A stretch of DNA of 64,000 bases from Tepidanaerobacteraceae bacterium. GTDB taxonomy: Bacteria; Bacillota; Thermosediminibacteria; Thermosediminibacterales; Tepidanaerobacteraceae. The translations under genes and the position numbers were made by a program. The stretch lies in contig JANLFP010000002.1 in NCBI GenBank assembly GCA_024655905.1, positions 73,829 to 137,828 on the forward strand. Reading direction: 5' to 3'. The notes beneath the pieces are model-generated. The model was not told where the DNA came from, searched no databases, and worked only from the letters and a program-made list of their open reading frames with translations. Below, in pieces: positions 54,217-62,491 of this stretch (within the stretch, counting starts at the first letter, position 1; each line of letters starts with the position of its first letter).

Positions 54217-54241
54217 TGTCAAAAGAACCGTCCCCGTGACA
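54217..54241. repeat. 25-bp motif with TGTCA/TGACA ends
   Basis: TGTCA at 54217-54221 and TGACA at 54237-54241 flank AAAGAACCGTCCCCG. The core resembles a short dispersed sequence I recall from other clostridial genomes. It sits between convergent genes. Only one full copy is in the window. Confidence 0.4.
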
Positions 54242-54243
54242 TG

Positions 54244-55038
54244 CTAAGCCAGCATTACCCGGTCTTCTGCAAATTTTTCGCCCTGGAGCTGTTCGAATTT
54301 GTTCAATAGGCGCGGGATGGTTATGGATGTTTTCTCTTCGCCTCTTATATCCAGCACAATCCTGCCCTTGTGCATCATGATGAGGCGGTTCCCCATCTTG
54401 ATGGCATGTTCCAGGTTGTGGGTCACCATGATTGTTGTGATTCCTTCCTTTTCTATTATTTCTTCTGTCAGCTCGTTTACAAGCATGGCCGTCTTGGGGT
54501 CTAGAGACGCCGTGTGCTCATCAAGAAGAAGAAGCCTAGGCTTTTTCATAGTGGCCATTATAAGGGTTAGGGCCTGCCGCTGACCGCCGGATAATAGCTT
54601 AACTTTTGTACTCAATCTGTTTTCAAGCCCCAAAGGAATGGTTGAAAGATATTTGGAAAATAATTTCCTTTTTTCTGCGTTGAGTCCCCACCTTAAAGAG
54701 ATATTCTCTGCCCTGGAAAAAGCCAGGGAAAGGTTTTCTTCAATGGTCATGGAAGGTGAAGTGCCCAGCATGGGGTCCTGAAAAACCCGGCCTATGAATG
54801 CCGCCCGCTTATATTCCGGCAGCCCGGTAATATCACTGCCGTCCAGATAGATTTTTCCACCATCGATGGGAAAGACCCCGGCTATAGCATTCAACAGGGT
54901 GGATTTACCTGCGCCGTTGCTGCCGATGACAGTGATGAAATCTCCGTCATCCACCTTCAGCGAAAGGCCGTTGAATACTTGATTTTCATTAGGGGTGCCG
55001 GGATTAAAAGTTTTGGATATATTTTCAAGAAGAAGCAT
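54244..55038 (-). CDS. ABC transporter ATP-binding protein (TrpXYZ/COG1101 type)
   Basis: A 264-residue ATPase with Walker A GSNGAGKST near 39-47, signature LSGGQRQALTLIMATM near 149-164 and Walker B LLLLDEHTASLDP near 169-181. It is the last gene of a binding protein-permease-ATPase operon on the minus strand. Systems of this arrangement (COG2984/COG4120/COG1101) include tryptophan and other amino-acid or ligand importers of Firmicutes. Confidence 0.92.
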   Translation of the reverse strand: MLLLENISKTFNPGTPNENQVFNGLSLKVDDGDFITVIGSNGAGKSTLLNAIAGVFPIDGGKIYLDGSDITGLPEYKRAAFIGRVFQDPMLGTSPSMTIEENLSLAFSRAENISLRWGLNAEKRKLFSKYLSTIPLGLENRLSTKVKLLSGGQRQALTLIMATMKKPRLLLLDEHTASLDPKTAMLVNELTEEIIEKEGITTIMVTHNLEHAIKMGNRLIMMHKGRIVLDIRGEEKTSITIPRLLNKFEQLQGEKFAEDRVMLA

Positions 55039-55044
55039 GCCATA

Positions 55045-55953
55045 TTACTCCCTTGATATTTTTAATGTTGTCAGAGATTTTTTAAAGCGGGGTGCCGTAA
55101 GGGCCAATATTACAACTAGGGCTGTAAAAAGTTTCAAGTCAGAAGCTTGGGCAAGCCTGAAAGAAAGTACCAGTGAAATGCTGAACCTGTATAAAAAGGA
55201 GCCGAACAACACGCCCAAAGTGGCGATAAAGATCGATTTTTCACCAAGGAGGGCATCGCCGATTATGACAGAAGCAAGACCGGCTATGATGGTCCCTATG
55301 CCCATGCCCACGTCTGCGAACCCCTGATACTGGGCCACCAGAGCTCCGGACAGGGAAATCAATGCATTGGAAAGAGATAAGCCTATTCTCTTCGTCATGT
55401 CGGTGTCTACGCCCTGGCTGCGGATCATCTGGGGATTGTCGCCGGTAGCTCTTAAGGAGAAACCCAGTTGAGTCTTCAAAAATGCATCTAAAAGAACTTT
55501 AATAGCAAGAACGACGATGATAAACAGGATAAGGTACATATATTGTACCGGAAAACCGGGAAATATTTTTTTAGCGGCATCCTGGATTATAGAAAAAACA
55601 GTAGGTTGATTCAAAAGCGGAATATTCGGTCTTCCCATGATTCTCAAATTTATGGAATACAATGAAGTCATGGTAAGAATGCCTGCCAGGAGGTCGCTTA
55701 TTTTGCCCGATGTATTTAAAATCCCAGTGGCATAGCCTGCCAGAGCTCCCGCCAGGATTGCAGCAAGAGTGGCGGTAAATGGGCTATGGCCGCCCACGAT
55801 GAGTGAAGCGGCCACTGCAGCTCCCAGGGGAAAACTACCGTCAACTGATAGATCAGCAAAATTTAAGATTTTAAACGTGATGTACACTCCAAGGGCCATT
55901 ATTCCAAAGACAAGGCCCTGTTCGATTGATTTTAACAACATTGTTTGCAACAT
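55045..55953 (-). CDS. ABC transporter permease (COG4120 type)
   Basis: A 302-residue membrane protein with about eight spans, of the branched-chain/ribose permease superfamily. MLLKSIEQGLVFGIMALGVY opens it, and FADLSVDGSFPLGAAVAASL near 33-52 is the conserved second-helix region. The cytoplasmic LRATGDNPQMIRSQGVDTDM near 178-197 docks the ATPase. It lies between the frameshifted binding protein and the ATPase gene. Confidence 0.93.
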   Translation of the reverse strand: MLQTMLLKSIEQGLVFGIMALGVYITFKILNFADLSVDGSFPLGAAVAASLIVGGHSPFTATLAAILAGALAGYATGILNTSGKISDLLAGILTMTSLYSINLRIMGRPNIPLLNQPTVFSIIQDAAKKIFPGFPVQYMYLILFIIVVLAIKVLLDAFLKTQLGFSLRATGDNPQMIRSQGVDTDMTKRIGLSLSNALISLSGALVAQYQGFADVGMGIGTIIAGLASVIIGDALLGEKSIFIATLGVLFGSFLYRFSISLVLSFRLAQASDLKLFTALVVILALTAPRFKKSLTTLKISRE

Positions 55954-55991
55954 TTAAAAAGAACACCTCAAAATATTATGATGGTTTTACA

Positions 55992-57060
55992 TTATTTATT
56001 TACGATTTCATCTGCTTTTGACATCAATTCGTCGGGAATCTTTATCCCTAGTGTATCAGCGGATTTTTTGTTGATTATTAATTTTAAATCCTTGGAGCCT
56101 TCAATGGGAATATCTGCAGGTTTTTCCCCCTTTAAAACCCTGGCTGCGATTTTTCCAGTCTGCTTACCTAATAAGGTAATAATCAATTCCTAAAGTGGCC
56201 AGAGCTCCGCCGTCTACCATGCCTCTTTCGGCTGCAATGACGGGTATTTTGGCATCATTGCAAACCTTTACAACAGCACCGATGGAAGAAGCCACGGTAT
56301 TATCTGTAGGCGCATAGATAGCGTCGACTTTGCCGGCTATGGATTGCACCGCTTGATTTACTTCACTGCTGTTGGCTACAGTAGCCTCATGTATGGCAAG
56401 GCCCAATTCTTCGGCTGACTTTTTAGCTATATCTACCTGAACCTTTGAGTTTGCTTCAGCTGCGTTATAAAGGATGCCGACATTTTTAGCATTGGGAAGA
56501 ATTTGCTTTAATAGTTGAAGCTGTTCTTTTATGGGATTCATATCCGTCGTTCCGGTGACATTTGTATCGGGCTTCTCAAGACTTTTTGCGAGGCCTGCCG
56601 AAACGGGGTCGGTTACGGCGGTGATCAATATGGGGATATCTTTTGTGGCATTGGCTGCCGATTGTGCCGACGGAGTGGCGATAGCAAGAATCATATCGAC
56701 CTTTTCCCCGACGAACTTGCTAGCGATAGTCTGGGTGGTGGGGAAGTCGGCTTGGGCATTTTCCAACTCAAAGGCAACATTTTTCCCCTCTTCAAAGCCG
56801 GCTTCTTTAAGCCCATCAATAAAACCCTTTCGAGCCGCATCCAGGGCTGGATGTTCCACGAATTGGGAAATACCTATTTTGAAAACCTTATCTCCAGCTT
56901 GAGATTGATCCGAAGGCCCGGAATTTGAAGAGGCTTGAGATTGATTTGAACTGGATGAGGAACTGTCGGAATTCGTGCTTGCAGTTTTCTGGCTGCATCC
57001 TGCCAGAATCAGAGTAGAGATGAGCAATAAGCATACGGTTGCCGCCAATATTTTTTTCAC
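55992..57060 (-). pseudogene. ABC substrate-binding lipoprotein (TrpX/COG2984 type), frameshifted near C-terminus
   Basis: A binding protein of about 355 codons. Signal peptide and lipobox LILAGC (Cys about 22) with a Ser/Asn/Gln linker are clear, then KIGISQFVEHPALDAARKGF opens the mature domain. The frame reads to GGALATLGIDYY and then ends at about 56166. The expected continuation LGKQTGKIAARVLKGEKPAD is in the next frame, from about 56172 down to 55992. One inserted base (or two lost) near the TTATTACCTTATTA stretch explains this. The truncated protein would lack the last 60 residues of lobe 2. A sequencing error is possible because the rest is well conserved. Confidence 0.88.
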
Positions 57061-57104
57061 AATAGAAACCCCCTTTTATTTCGGTCAGCATGGGGAGCAA
57101 AACA

Positions 57105-57130
57105 AAAAACACTCAAGTAAGAGTGTTTTT
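57105..57130 (-). terminator. Leader terminator/attenuator of the ABC importer operon
   Basis: AAAAACACTC-loop-GAGTGTTTTT, ten pairs, with a T-rich tract on the minus strand (GAGTGTTTTTTGTTTTG). It lies between the promoter at 57179-57208 and the binding-protein start at 57060, so it can attenuate that operon; it also ends MacAB-like transcripts. Confidence 0.75.
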
Positions 57131-57178
57131 AACATATCTCCTACCATGACTACCGTGCTACAATTTTTATTTTTTATA

Positions 57179-57208
57179 ATTATACAATTATATATATATA
57201 GCTGTCAA
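57179..57208 (-). promoter_or_regulatory. Sigma-A promoter of the ABC importer operon
   Basis: On the minus strand, TTGACA (57208-57203), an 18-bp AT-rich spacer and TATAAT (57184-57179). Both hexamers are perfect. The leader to the start codon is about 110 nt. Confidence 0.85.
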
Positions 57209-57237
57209 CCTGTTTTTTCTGGCAGTTTATTGATAAA

Positions 57238-58602
57238 TCACTGGCGCCTCAAAGCTTCTATAGGAGGGACCGAGGAAGCCGATATGGCCGGATAGATGCC
57301 GAACAGCAGGCCGGATGCAAGGGCAACTACAACCGCTATTTTTATTGCCTGAAGGCTTATGGCGGTATGAAAACCGTAGCGGGTAAAGACATTCAATCCC
57401 CATATGCCTCCTGCGGTTCCGGCGATGGCGCCTATGGCGCTGACATACAAGGCCTCAAGAAGGAATTGTATCAAAAGGTCTATCTGCTTTGCACCAATGG
57501 CGCGCCTTACTCCTATTTCTTCGGTACGCTCGGCAACCGATACCAGCATGATGTTCATTATACCGAGACCGCCCACCAGCAATGATACTGCAGCTATTCC
57601 GCCAAGCAAAAGCGTCATGACCCTGTTGGCCTGATCAGCCTCTTCGACCAATTGATTTAAATTGGTTATTGTTATTAGATCCTCTCCACCGGGAATGATG
57701 GGCTGCTGAGTTCGACCTTCATCTGGACCGGAGCCCATTGAGACCTCATTTTTTTCTGCTATTGCTCCTTCAGAAGACGAAACAGAGGTACCATCTCCGG
57801 CAGCTTGTCCTTCCCCGCCATTACTGCCCGTGAAAGGAGTTGGTGCGCTCTGATCGATGCCCAGTTTTCTCTTGAAAATCCTGCCTAGCTGTACCACCGC
57901 CAAATCAGCATTTTGTGCTGAGTCAGACTTGGCCCAGATTTCGTCGACCTTCTTTTTTCCCGCTACTTTTAATGCGGTGGTGTATGGAATTACAATCTTA
58001 TCATCGATGCCTTCAGCTTTGTCGGAACCCTTTGGCGCCAGAACGCCCACTATCCTAAATGTTTCACCGTTTAGCGTGAAGGTTTGGCCTACGGGGCTCC
58101 TTCCTCCCAGCAGACCATGTCCAATGTTGTATCCCAGAACAGCCACAGGAGAGCGCTGGAGCACATGCCATTTTGTAAAGAAATGGCCAGATATGAGAGC
58201 ATGGTCTCTTATTTGAGGAAATTCGCTGCTAACGCCTATTATACTGGCGGTGCCCCGTGCCCTTCGCCAGCGCATCACGGCCTTTGTGTTTACGACGGGA
58301 GTCGCCATTTTCAATCCGTTGACCCTTTCCACCAAATCATTGGCTTCTTCGGGGTCAAATTCAACAGATGGGTCATTGGCCTTTATGGCTATGACGTTTG
58401 AGCCCAGACTTTTAAACTGAGCCACCACCGCTTGACGGGCACCCTCGCCTATTCCCATGAGGCTTACAACCGATGTCACTCCTATGGCCACTCCCAGTAT
58501 TGTGAGCGCAGAGCGCATTGGATGTGCCAGGACTCCGTGCCACGCCATTTTTGCAGCAAAAAGAGTTCGGACAAGGAAGGAGAATATATGATTTTTTTTC
58601 AT
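57238..58602 (-). CDS. MacB-like ABC exporter permease
   Basis: A 454-residue permease with the MacB layout: first membrane span at about 27-50 (ALTILGVAIGVTSVVSLMGI), a large extracytoplasmic domain (about 55-320), then three spans in the C-terminal part with the conserved MLVSVAERTEEIGVRRAIGA near 355-374. The extracytoplasmic domain carries a long Gly/Ser/Glu-rich insert near 240-290. It is the last gene of an ATPase-adaptor-permease operon for export of a peptide, lipid or drug. Confidence 0.93.
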   Translation of the reverse strand: MKKNHIFSFLVRTLFAAKMAWHGVLAHPMRSALTILGVAIGVTSVVSLMGIGEGARQAVVAQFKSLGSNVIAIKANDPSVEFDPEEANDLVERVNGLKMATPVVNTKAVMRWRRARGTASIIGVSSEFPQIRDHALISGHFFTKWHVLQRSPVAVLGYNIGHGLLGGRSPVGQTFTLNGETFRIVGVLAPKGSDKAEGIDDKIVIPYTTALKVAGKKKVDEIWAKSDSAQNADLAVVQLGRIFKRKLGIDQSAPTPFTGSNGGEGQAAGDGTSVSSSEGAIAEKNEVSMGSGPDEGRTQQPIIPGGEDLITITNLNQLVEEADQANRVMTLLLGGIAAVSLLVGGLGIMNIMLVSVAERTEEIGVRRAIGAKQIDLLIQFLLEALYVSAIGAIAGTAGGIWGLNVFTRYGFHTAISLQAIKIAVVVALASGLLFGIYPAISASSVPPIEALRRQ

Positions 58603-58614
58603 GATTTGTCCACC

Positions 58615-60321
58615 TCATTTGCCCGCAGGAGCCTTATTTTTATTACTGTCGCTGCTTTTATCATTATTTGTTGTCTCTTCCTTATTTCCGGGCAGCAGGG
58701 TATCTTTTGAACCGATGTGCTGGCTGGGCAGCACGTCGGCACTGCTTCCCGTTATTACCAGTTCCCCTTCATCTACACCACTTTGGACTTCTGCCACTTT
58801 GTCGTTCATCAATCCCAACTTAACAGTGACGACCTTTGTAGTTCCATCTTTGTTTAAAATCTCAACTTTAGGAGTATTGTCCTCCTCAAAAATGGCTTCC
58901 AGCGGGACAAGCAACACATTTTTTGCACTGCCCGCATCAATGTGGGCGTGAGCCTGCATGCCTGGGCGAAGCTTGGGCCCGCCTTTTACGCGGATATATA
59001 AGCCGAATTGAGGAATTCCATTTTCCGCCTTGCCCATTGTCTCCACTTGAGATACTTCTCCGTCAAAGGTTTCGCCGGGAAGGGCATCCAGTGTTACTTT
59101 AACCGGTGCTCCCTGCTTTACCAGCAGCACATCCACATCGTCTACCTGAGCCCACATTTCCATATCGGATGTATTGAATATATAACCAAGCCATTCTCTT
59201 GGGCCTACAGTTTCGCCAGCCTGCTTTTCCCAATGGGCAATGATGCCGTCCATGGAAGCGCGTATTTCCGTTTGACCGGCTCTTGCCAGCAAATTCGCCA
59301 GCTCCTTTTCTTTGTCTCTTATTTTATCGAGTTTTTCCTGGATGGTATCTTCTATATCCGATCCGGACAGAAGAACCAGAGGATCTCCTTTTTTGACAAG
59401 GTCCATCTGCCGCACATAAACCGTTGAAGCAATGGCTTCGGCGGTGGCCAGGACCTTTTCTTCTTTTGCGAAGCCATCTACCGTTGCGTTGTTTGCAAAC
59501 CATCTGACTTTCGTTTCGTCGTTGTCCGGCGAAGGTATTCCCAGCCAGGCTTCCAGATTGGCTCTCACCAGTCCGGGATTTTTGCCTTCAACAGTAATCC
59601 AGTAGACGAATCCCCTGGCAGGATTTTGATCATCGCCATCGGGTATGGGATTTGGATTGACTTCAGTTATATAGCCGTAATATATTCCGTCAAATACGGT
59701 GAATCTTATAGCCAGCTTCTGTCCTTTTTTTACCTGTTCAAATTCATTTGGATATAGTTTTGCTTTTATCCTGTATGTAGAATCGTCGACTATTTTTGCC
59801 ACGATCTGCCCCTGTGGCACCTCGGTGCCTTCCTTTATGCTGAGCTCAGTGACTCTGCCGTCTATAGGAGCCCGAAGGGTGATGCCGCTGCCGGGTTTTA
59901 TTTCATATACCTTGTCTGTTGGCAGGCCGGTAAGCTCCGAAAGATATTCTTTGTTTGAGCGAATCTCGCTTTCCAGACTGTCAATCTGGGCTTGAAGCCC
60001 CGGAGCTACCAGCTTCGCAATGACCTGGCCCTGCTTTACCTCGTCGCCTTCTTGCGCGAGGATTTCGCTTAATATGTATTGAACATTCTCCGCCGAATAT
60101 TCATTCGAACCCGGCGCCTGTATGCCGCCGCTCCTCGACGGATTTAATGAACCCGTAACATCAACCCCGACGGATATATCGCCCCTCGTCACAGGTTTTG
60201 TAGAATATACAGGCCCCTGGGCTTCCTGTACAGGAGGTGGAACCAGCTGTTTATAAGCATAAAAACCGCCGCCGAATACAATTGCCAGTATGAGAAAGAT
60301 CATTAAAACTCTTTGCGCCAT
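58615..60321 (-). CDS. HlyD/MacA-like membrane-fusion adaptor
   Basis: A 568-residue adaptor, long for the family. One N-terminal span (about 6-23) is followed by a barrel-sandwich hybrid split by coiled-coil hairpins: GDEVKQGQVIAKLVAPGLQA and a second set, KKGDPLVLLSGSDIEDTIQE near 313-332. GMQAHAHIDAG near 468 marks the beta-barrel end; the C-terminus is Lys/Asn-rich and disordered. In a Gram-positive it would link the permease to the cell wall. The two lipoyl-like halves suggest a duplicated architecture. Confidence 0.88.
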   Translation of the reverse strand: MAQRVLMIFLILAIVFGGGFYAYKQLVPPPVQEAQGPVYSTKPVTRGDISVGVDVTGSLNPSRSGGIQAPGSNEYSAENVQYILSEILAQEGDEVKQGQVIAKLVAPGLQAQIDSLESEIRSNKEYLSELTGLPTDKVYEIKPGSGITLRAPIDGRVTELSIKEGTEVPQGQIVAKIVDDSTYRIKAKLYPNEFEQVKKGQKLAIRFTVFDGIYYGYITEVNPNPIPDGDDQNPARGFVYWITVEGKNPGLVRANLEAWLGIPSPDNDETKVRWFANNATVDGFAKEEKVLATAEAIASTVYVRQMDLVKKGDPLVLLSGSDIEDTIQEKLDKIRDKEKELANLLARAGQTEIRASMDGIIAHWEKQAGETVGPREWLGYIFNTSDMEMWAQVDDVDVLLVKQGAPVKVTLDALPGETFDGEVSQVETMGKAENGIPQFGLYIRVKGGPKLRPGMQAHAHIDAGSAKNVLLVPLEAIFEEDNTPKVEILNKDGTTKVVTVKLGLMNDKVAEVQSGVDEGELVITGSSADVLPSQHIGSKDTLLPGNKEETTNNDKSSDSNKNKAPAGK

Positions 60322-60375
60322 TAAATAAGACCTCCTGATATCAAGATTGCTTTGATGAAATTTTGTTTAATAAAA

Positions 60376-61095
60376 TCAATTATTTATAGACATTTCATTT
60401 TTTTTATCATTTTTGACCTCCTCTATTCGGTCTATTTTTCCATCTTTGAGGCGGAAGATGCTCTGGCCGTATCTTGCAATATTTTCTTCATGGGTGACCT
60501 GAACTATAGTTATTCCCATTTCTTTATTCAAATGCTGGAATATGGCCATTATATTTTCACCGGATTTTGAATCCAGCGCACCGGTGGGCTCATCGGCCAG
60601 AATCACTCTGGGTTCGCCTGCAATGGCCCTGGCTATGGCTACACGCTGCTGCTCGCCACCGGAAAGCTGTGAAGGCAGGTGATGAACCCTTTCGCCTAGA
60701 CCAACGGATTCTAGGGCATGTTTGGCCCTTCGGCTTCTCTCCCTTCCCCCCATGCCGCGATAAATGAGCGGAAGCTCCACATTAGCCTGAGCATCCAGGT
60801 CAGGGAGCAGGTGAAAGCTCTGAAACACAAACCCGATAAGTTGATTGCGGATATCCGCCAGTCGGTTGTCGTTCATCTTTTCGACCCTGTTTCCAGCAAT
60901 GGTGTATGTGCCGGATGTGGGTCTGTCAAGGCAGCCGACAATGTTGAGCAGAGTCGATTTTCCTGATCCTGATGGCCCCATGATGGAAATAAAGTCTCCT
61001 TCTTCGATTGACATGCTGATATCTTTTAGGGCTTCGATGCGAATCTGGCCGTTTTTATAAGTTCGGCAAATGCTTGACAATTCCAGCAAAGGCAA
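60376..61095 (-). CDS. MacB/LolD-type ABC exporter ATP-binding protein
   Basis: A 239-residue ATPase. Walker A is GPSGSGKSTLLNIVG near 39-53, the signature LSGGEQQRVAIARAIAGEPR near 141-160, and Walker B VILADEPTGALDSKSGENIM follows directly. This is the classic LolD/MacB family. The TTG start at 61095 has GAAGGGGG 8 nt upstream. It leads the minus-strand operon with the adaptor and permease. Confidence 0.95.
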   Translation of the reverse strand: MPLLELSSICRTYKNGQIRIEALKDISMSIEEGDFISIMGPSGSGKSTLLNIVGCLDRPTSGTYTIAGNRVEKMNDNRLADIRNQLIGFVFQSFHLLPDLDAQANVELPLIYRGMGGRERSRRAKHALESVGLGERVHHLPSQLSGGEQQRVAIARAIAGEPRVILADEPTGALDSKSGENIMAIFQHLNKEMGITIVQVTHEENIARYGQSIFRLKDGKIDRIEEVKNDKKNEMSINN

Positions 61096-61388
61096 AATAT
61101 AACCCCCTTCAAATATGTTCCTGATATATAGACGAAAAAAATAAAAAAAAGTTCCATGGTTTTTATAAAAAATTTGCTTATTACTTTCGAGAAAAACATA
61201 AATATTTCCTTCTGAAAAAAGTTATATTGCAATAATCACAGAATAGAATAAAAATTTGAGCACGATATTTGCAACTCTGGTGATGCATGATTATAGAGCA
61301 AAAATGTTTTATACATCCGGATTGGCACCAATTAGCAATTTCAATAGTGCTTTTGCGGGCAATCAATTTCAAATGGTTTGTAGTTTTT

Positions 61389-61417
61389 TTGAACAAAATG
61401 TTTATACTTAATATAAA
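61389..61417 (+). promoter_or_regulatory. Sigma-A promoter for the polyprenyl synthase gene
   Basis: TTGAAC at 61389-61394, 17-bp spacer, TATAAA at 61412-61417. The gene-free stretch 61096-61449 shows no other feature. Confidence 0.7.
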
Positions 61418-61449
61418 GAAGGGATTCGGTAAAACAGCGTGGTGATAAG

Positions 61450-62415
61450 GTGCACAAGTTAATTCCGGGAGAACTAGAGAATGAACTGAAAATTCTGGAT
61501 GATGAATTGAAAAGGGGGATTCATACAAAAATTCATTTGATAAACAAACCGCTATTCGAAATGGTTGGGGCCGGAGGGAAGAGGCTAAGACCCGTTCTTG
61601 TCCTGGCTTCGGCACGATTCGGCCGATATGACTTTGAAAAAACAAAACCCCTGGCTGTTGCAGTAGAACTTATACACACCGCAACGCTGGTGCATGACGA
61701 CATTGTCGACGATTCGCCTTTAAGGAGAGGGATTCCCAGTATCCAGGCAAGGTTGGGGAAAGATGTGGCGGTGTTTGCCGGGGATTTTATCTTTTGTAAA
61801 GTTTTTGAACTGTTGACTTCCATGAACAATCTTGATATTCTACGCCGAATTTCGAGGGTTATGTACAAAATATGTGAGGGAGAAATGAAACAAAGGGAAG
61901 ATTTGTATAACACCGATGTCACTTTTAGAAACTATGTTTGTCGAATTCAGAGGAAGACGGCTCTGCTGTTCGGCTTGAGCTGCGAACTTGGAGCAGCCTC
62001 TTGCGGAGCGCATATAAAAGTAGTACGGGCTCTTAACCAGTATGGGGTGAAACTAGGGATAGCTTTTCAGCTTATCGATGATCTGCTGGACGTAACCTGC
62101 GATGAATATGACATCGGCAAGCCCGGAGGAGCGGATATAAGAGAGGGAGTGATAACTCTTCCGGTCATATATGCCCTTCAAAAATCTTTGCAGAAGGACG
62201 AGCTTCGGTATATATTGCAAAAGCAAAAACAAACTGTCAAAGATACGGAAACAGCCCTGGAAATAGTTAGAGACTCAGGCGGGGTTGAATACACCAGATG
62301 GCTTGCCGGAAGATACGTTGAAAAAGCCGCCGGTTTTTTAAAAAACCTGCCGGACATTCCTATGAAAAAAGTGCTGGCGAATATTGCGGAATATATTTAC
62401 AACCGGAAAAATTAA
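61450..62415 (+). CDS. Polyprenyl diphosphate synthase (heptaprenyl/hexaprenyl component II type)
   Basis: A 321-residue trans-prenyltransferase that lengthens farnesyl or geranylgeranyl diphosphate for menaquinone side chains. Both Asp-rich motifs are present: LVHDDIVDDSPLRRGIPS near 81-98 and FQLIDDLLDVTCDEYDIGKP near 206-225; GGKRLRPVLVLASA near 43-56 binds diphosphate. The GTG start has a weak site (GATAAGGTG). UbiD follows 74 bp later behind repeat copy D; both are compatible with quinone synthesis, though a HepS partner is not seen. Confidence 0.92.
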   Translation: MHKLIPGELENELKILDDELKRGIHTKIHLINKPLFEMVGAGGKRLRPVLVLASARFGRYDFEKTKPLAVAVELIHTATLVHDDIVDDSPLRRGIPSIQARLGKDVAVFAGDFIFCKVFELLTSMNNLDILRRISRVMYKICEGEMKQREDLYNTDVTFRNYVCRIQRKTALLFGLSCELGAASCGAHIKVVRALNQYGVKLGIAFQLIDDLLDVTCDEYDIGKPGGADIREGVITLPVIYALQKSLQKDELRYILQKQKQTVKDTETALEIVRDSGGVEYTRWLAGRYVEKAAGFLKNLPDIPMKKVLANIAEYIYNRKN

Positions 62416-62423
62416 AGGGTTAA

Positions 62424-62491
62424 AGTTTGAAAAATAACTTTTCATTACTATTTGTGCCGCCAGCGGTAGCGGCGGTATGGAGGTTAAAATG
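62424..62491 (+). repeat. Dispersed ribosome-site repeat, copy D (supplies the ubiD start)
   Basis: AGTTTGAAAAATAACTTTTC, ATTACTATTTGTG, hairpin CCGCC-N9-GGCGG, then TATGGAGGTTAAAATG. Its GGAGG and closing ATG are those of the UbiD-family gene. Confidence 0.92.
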
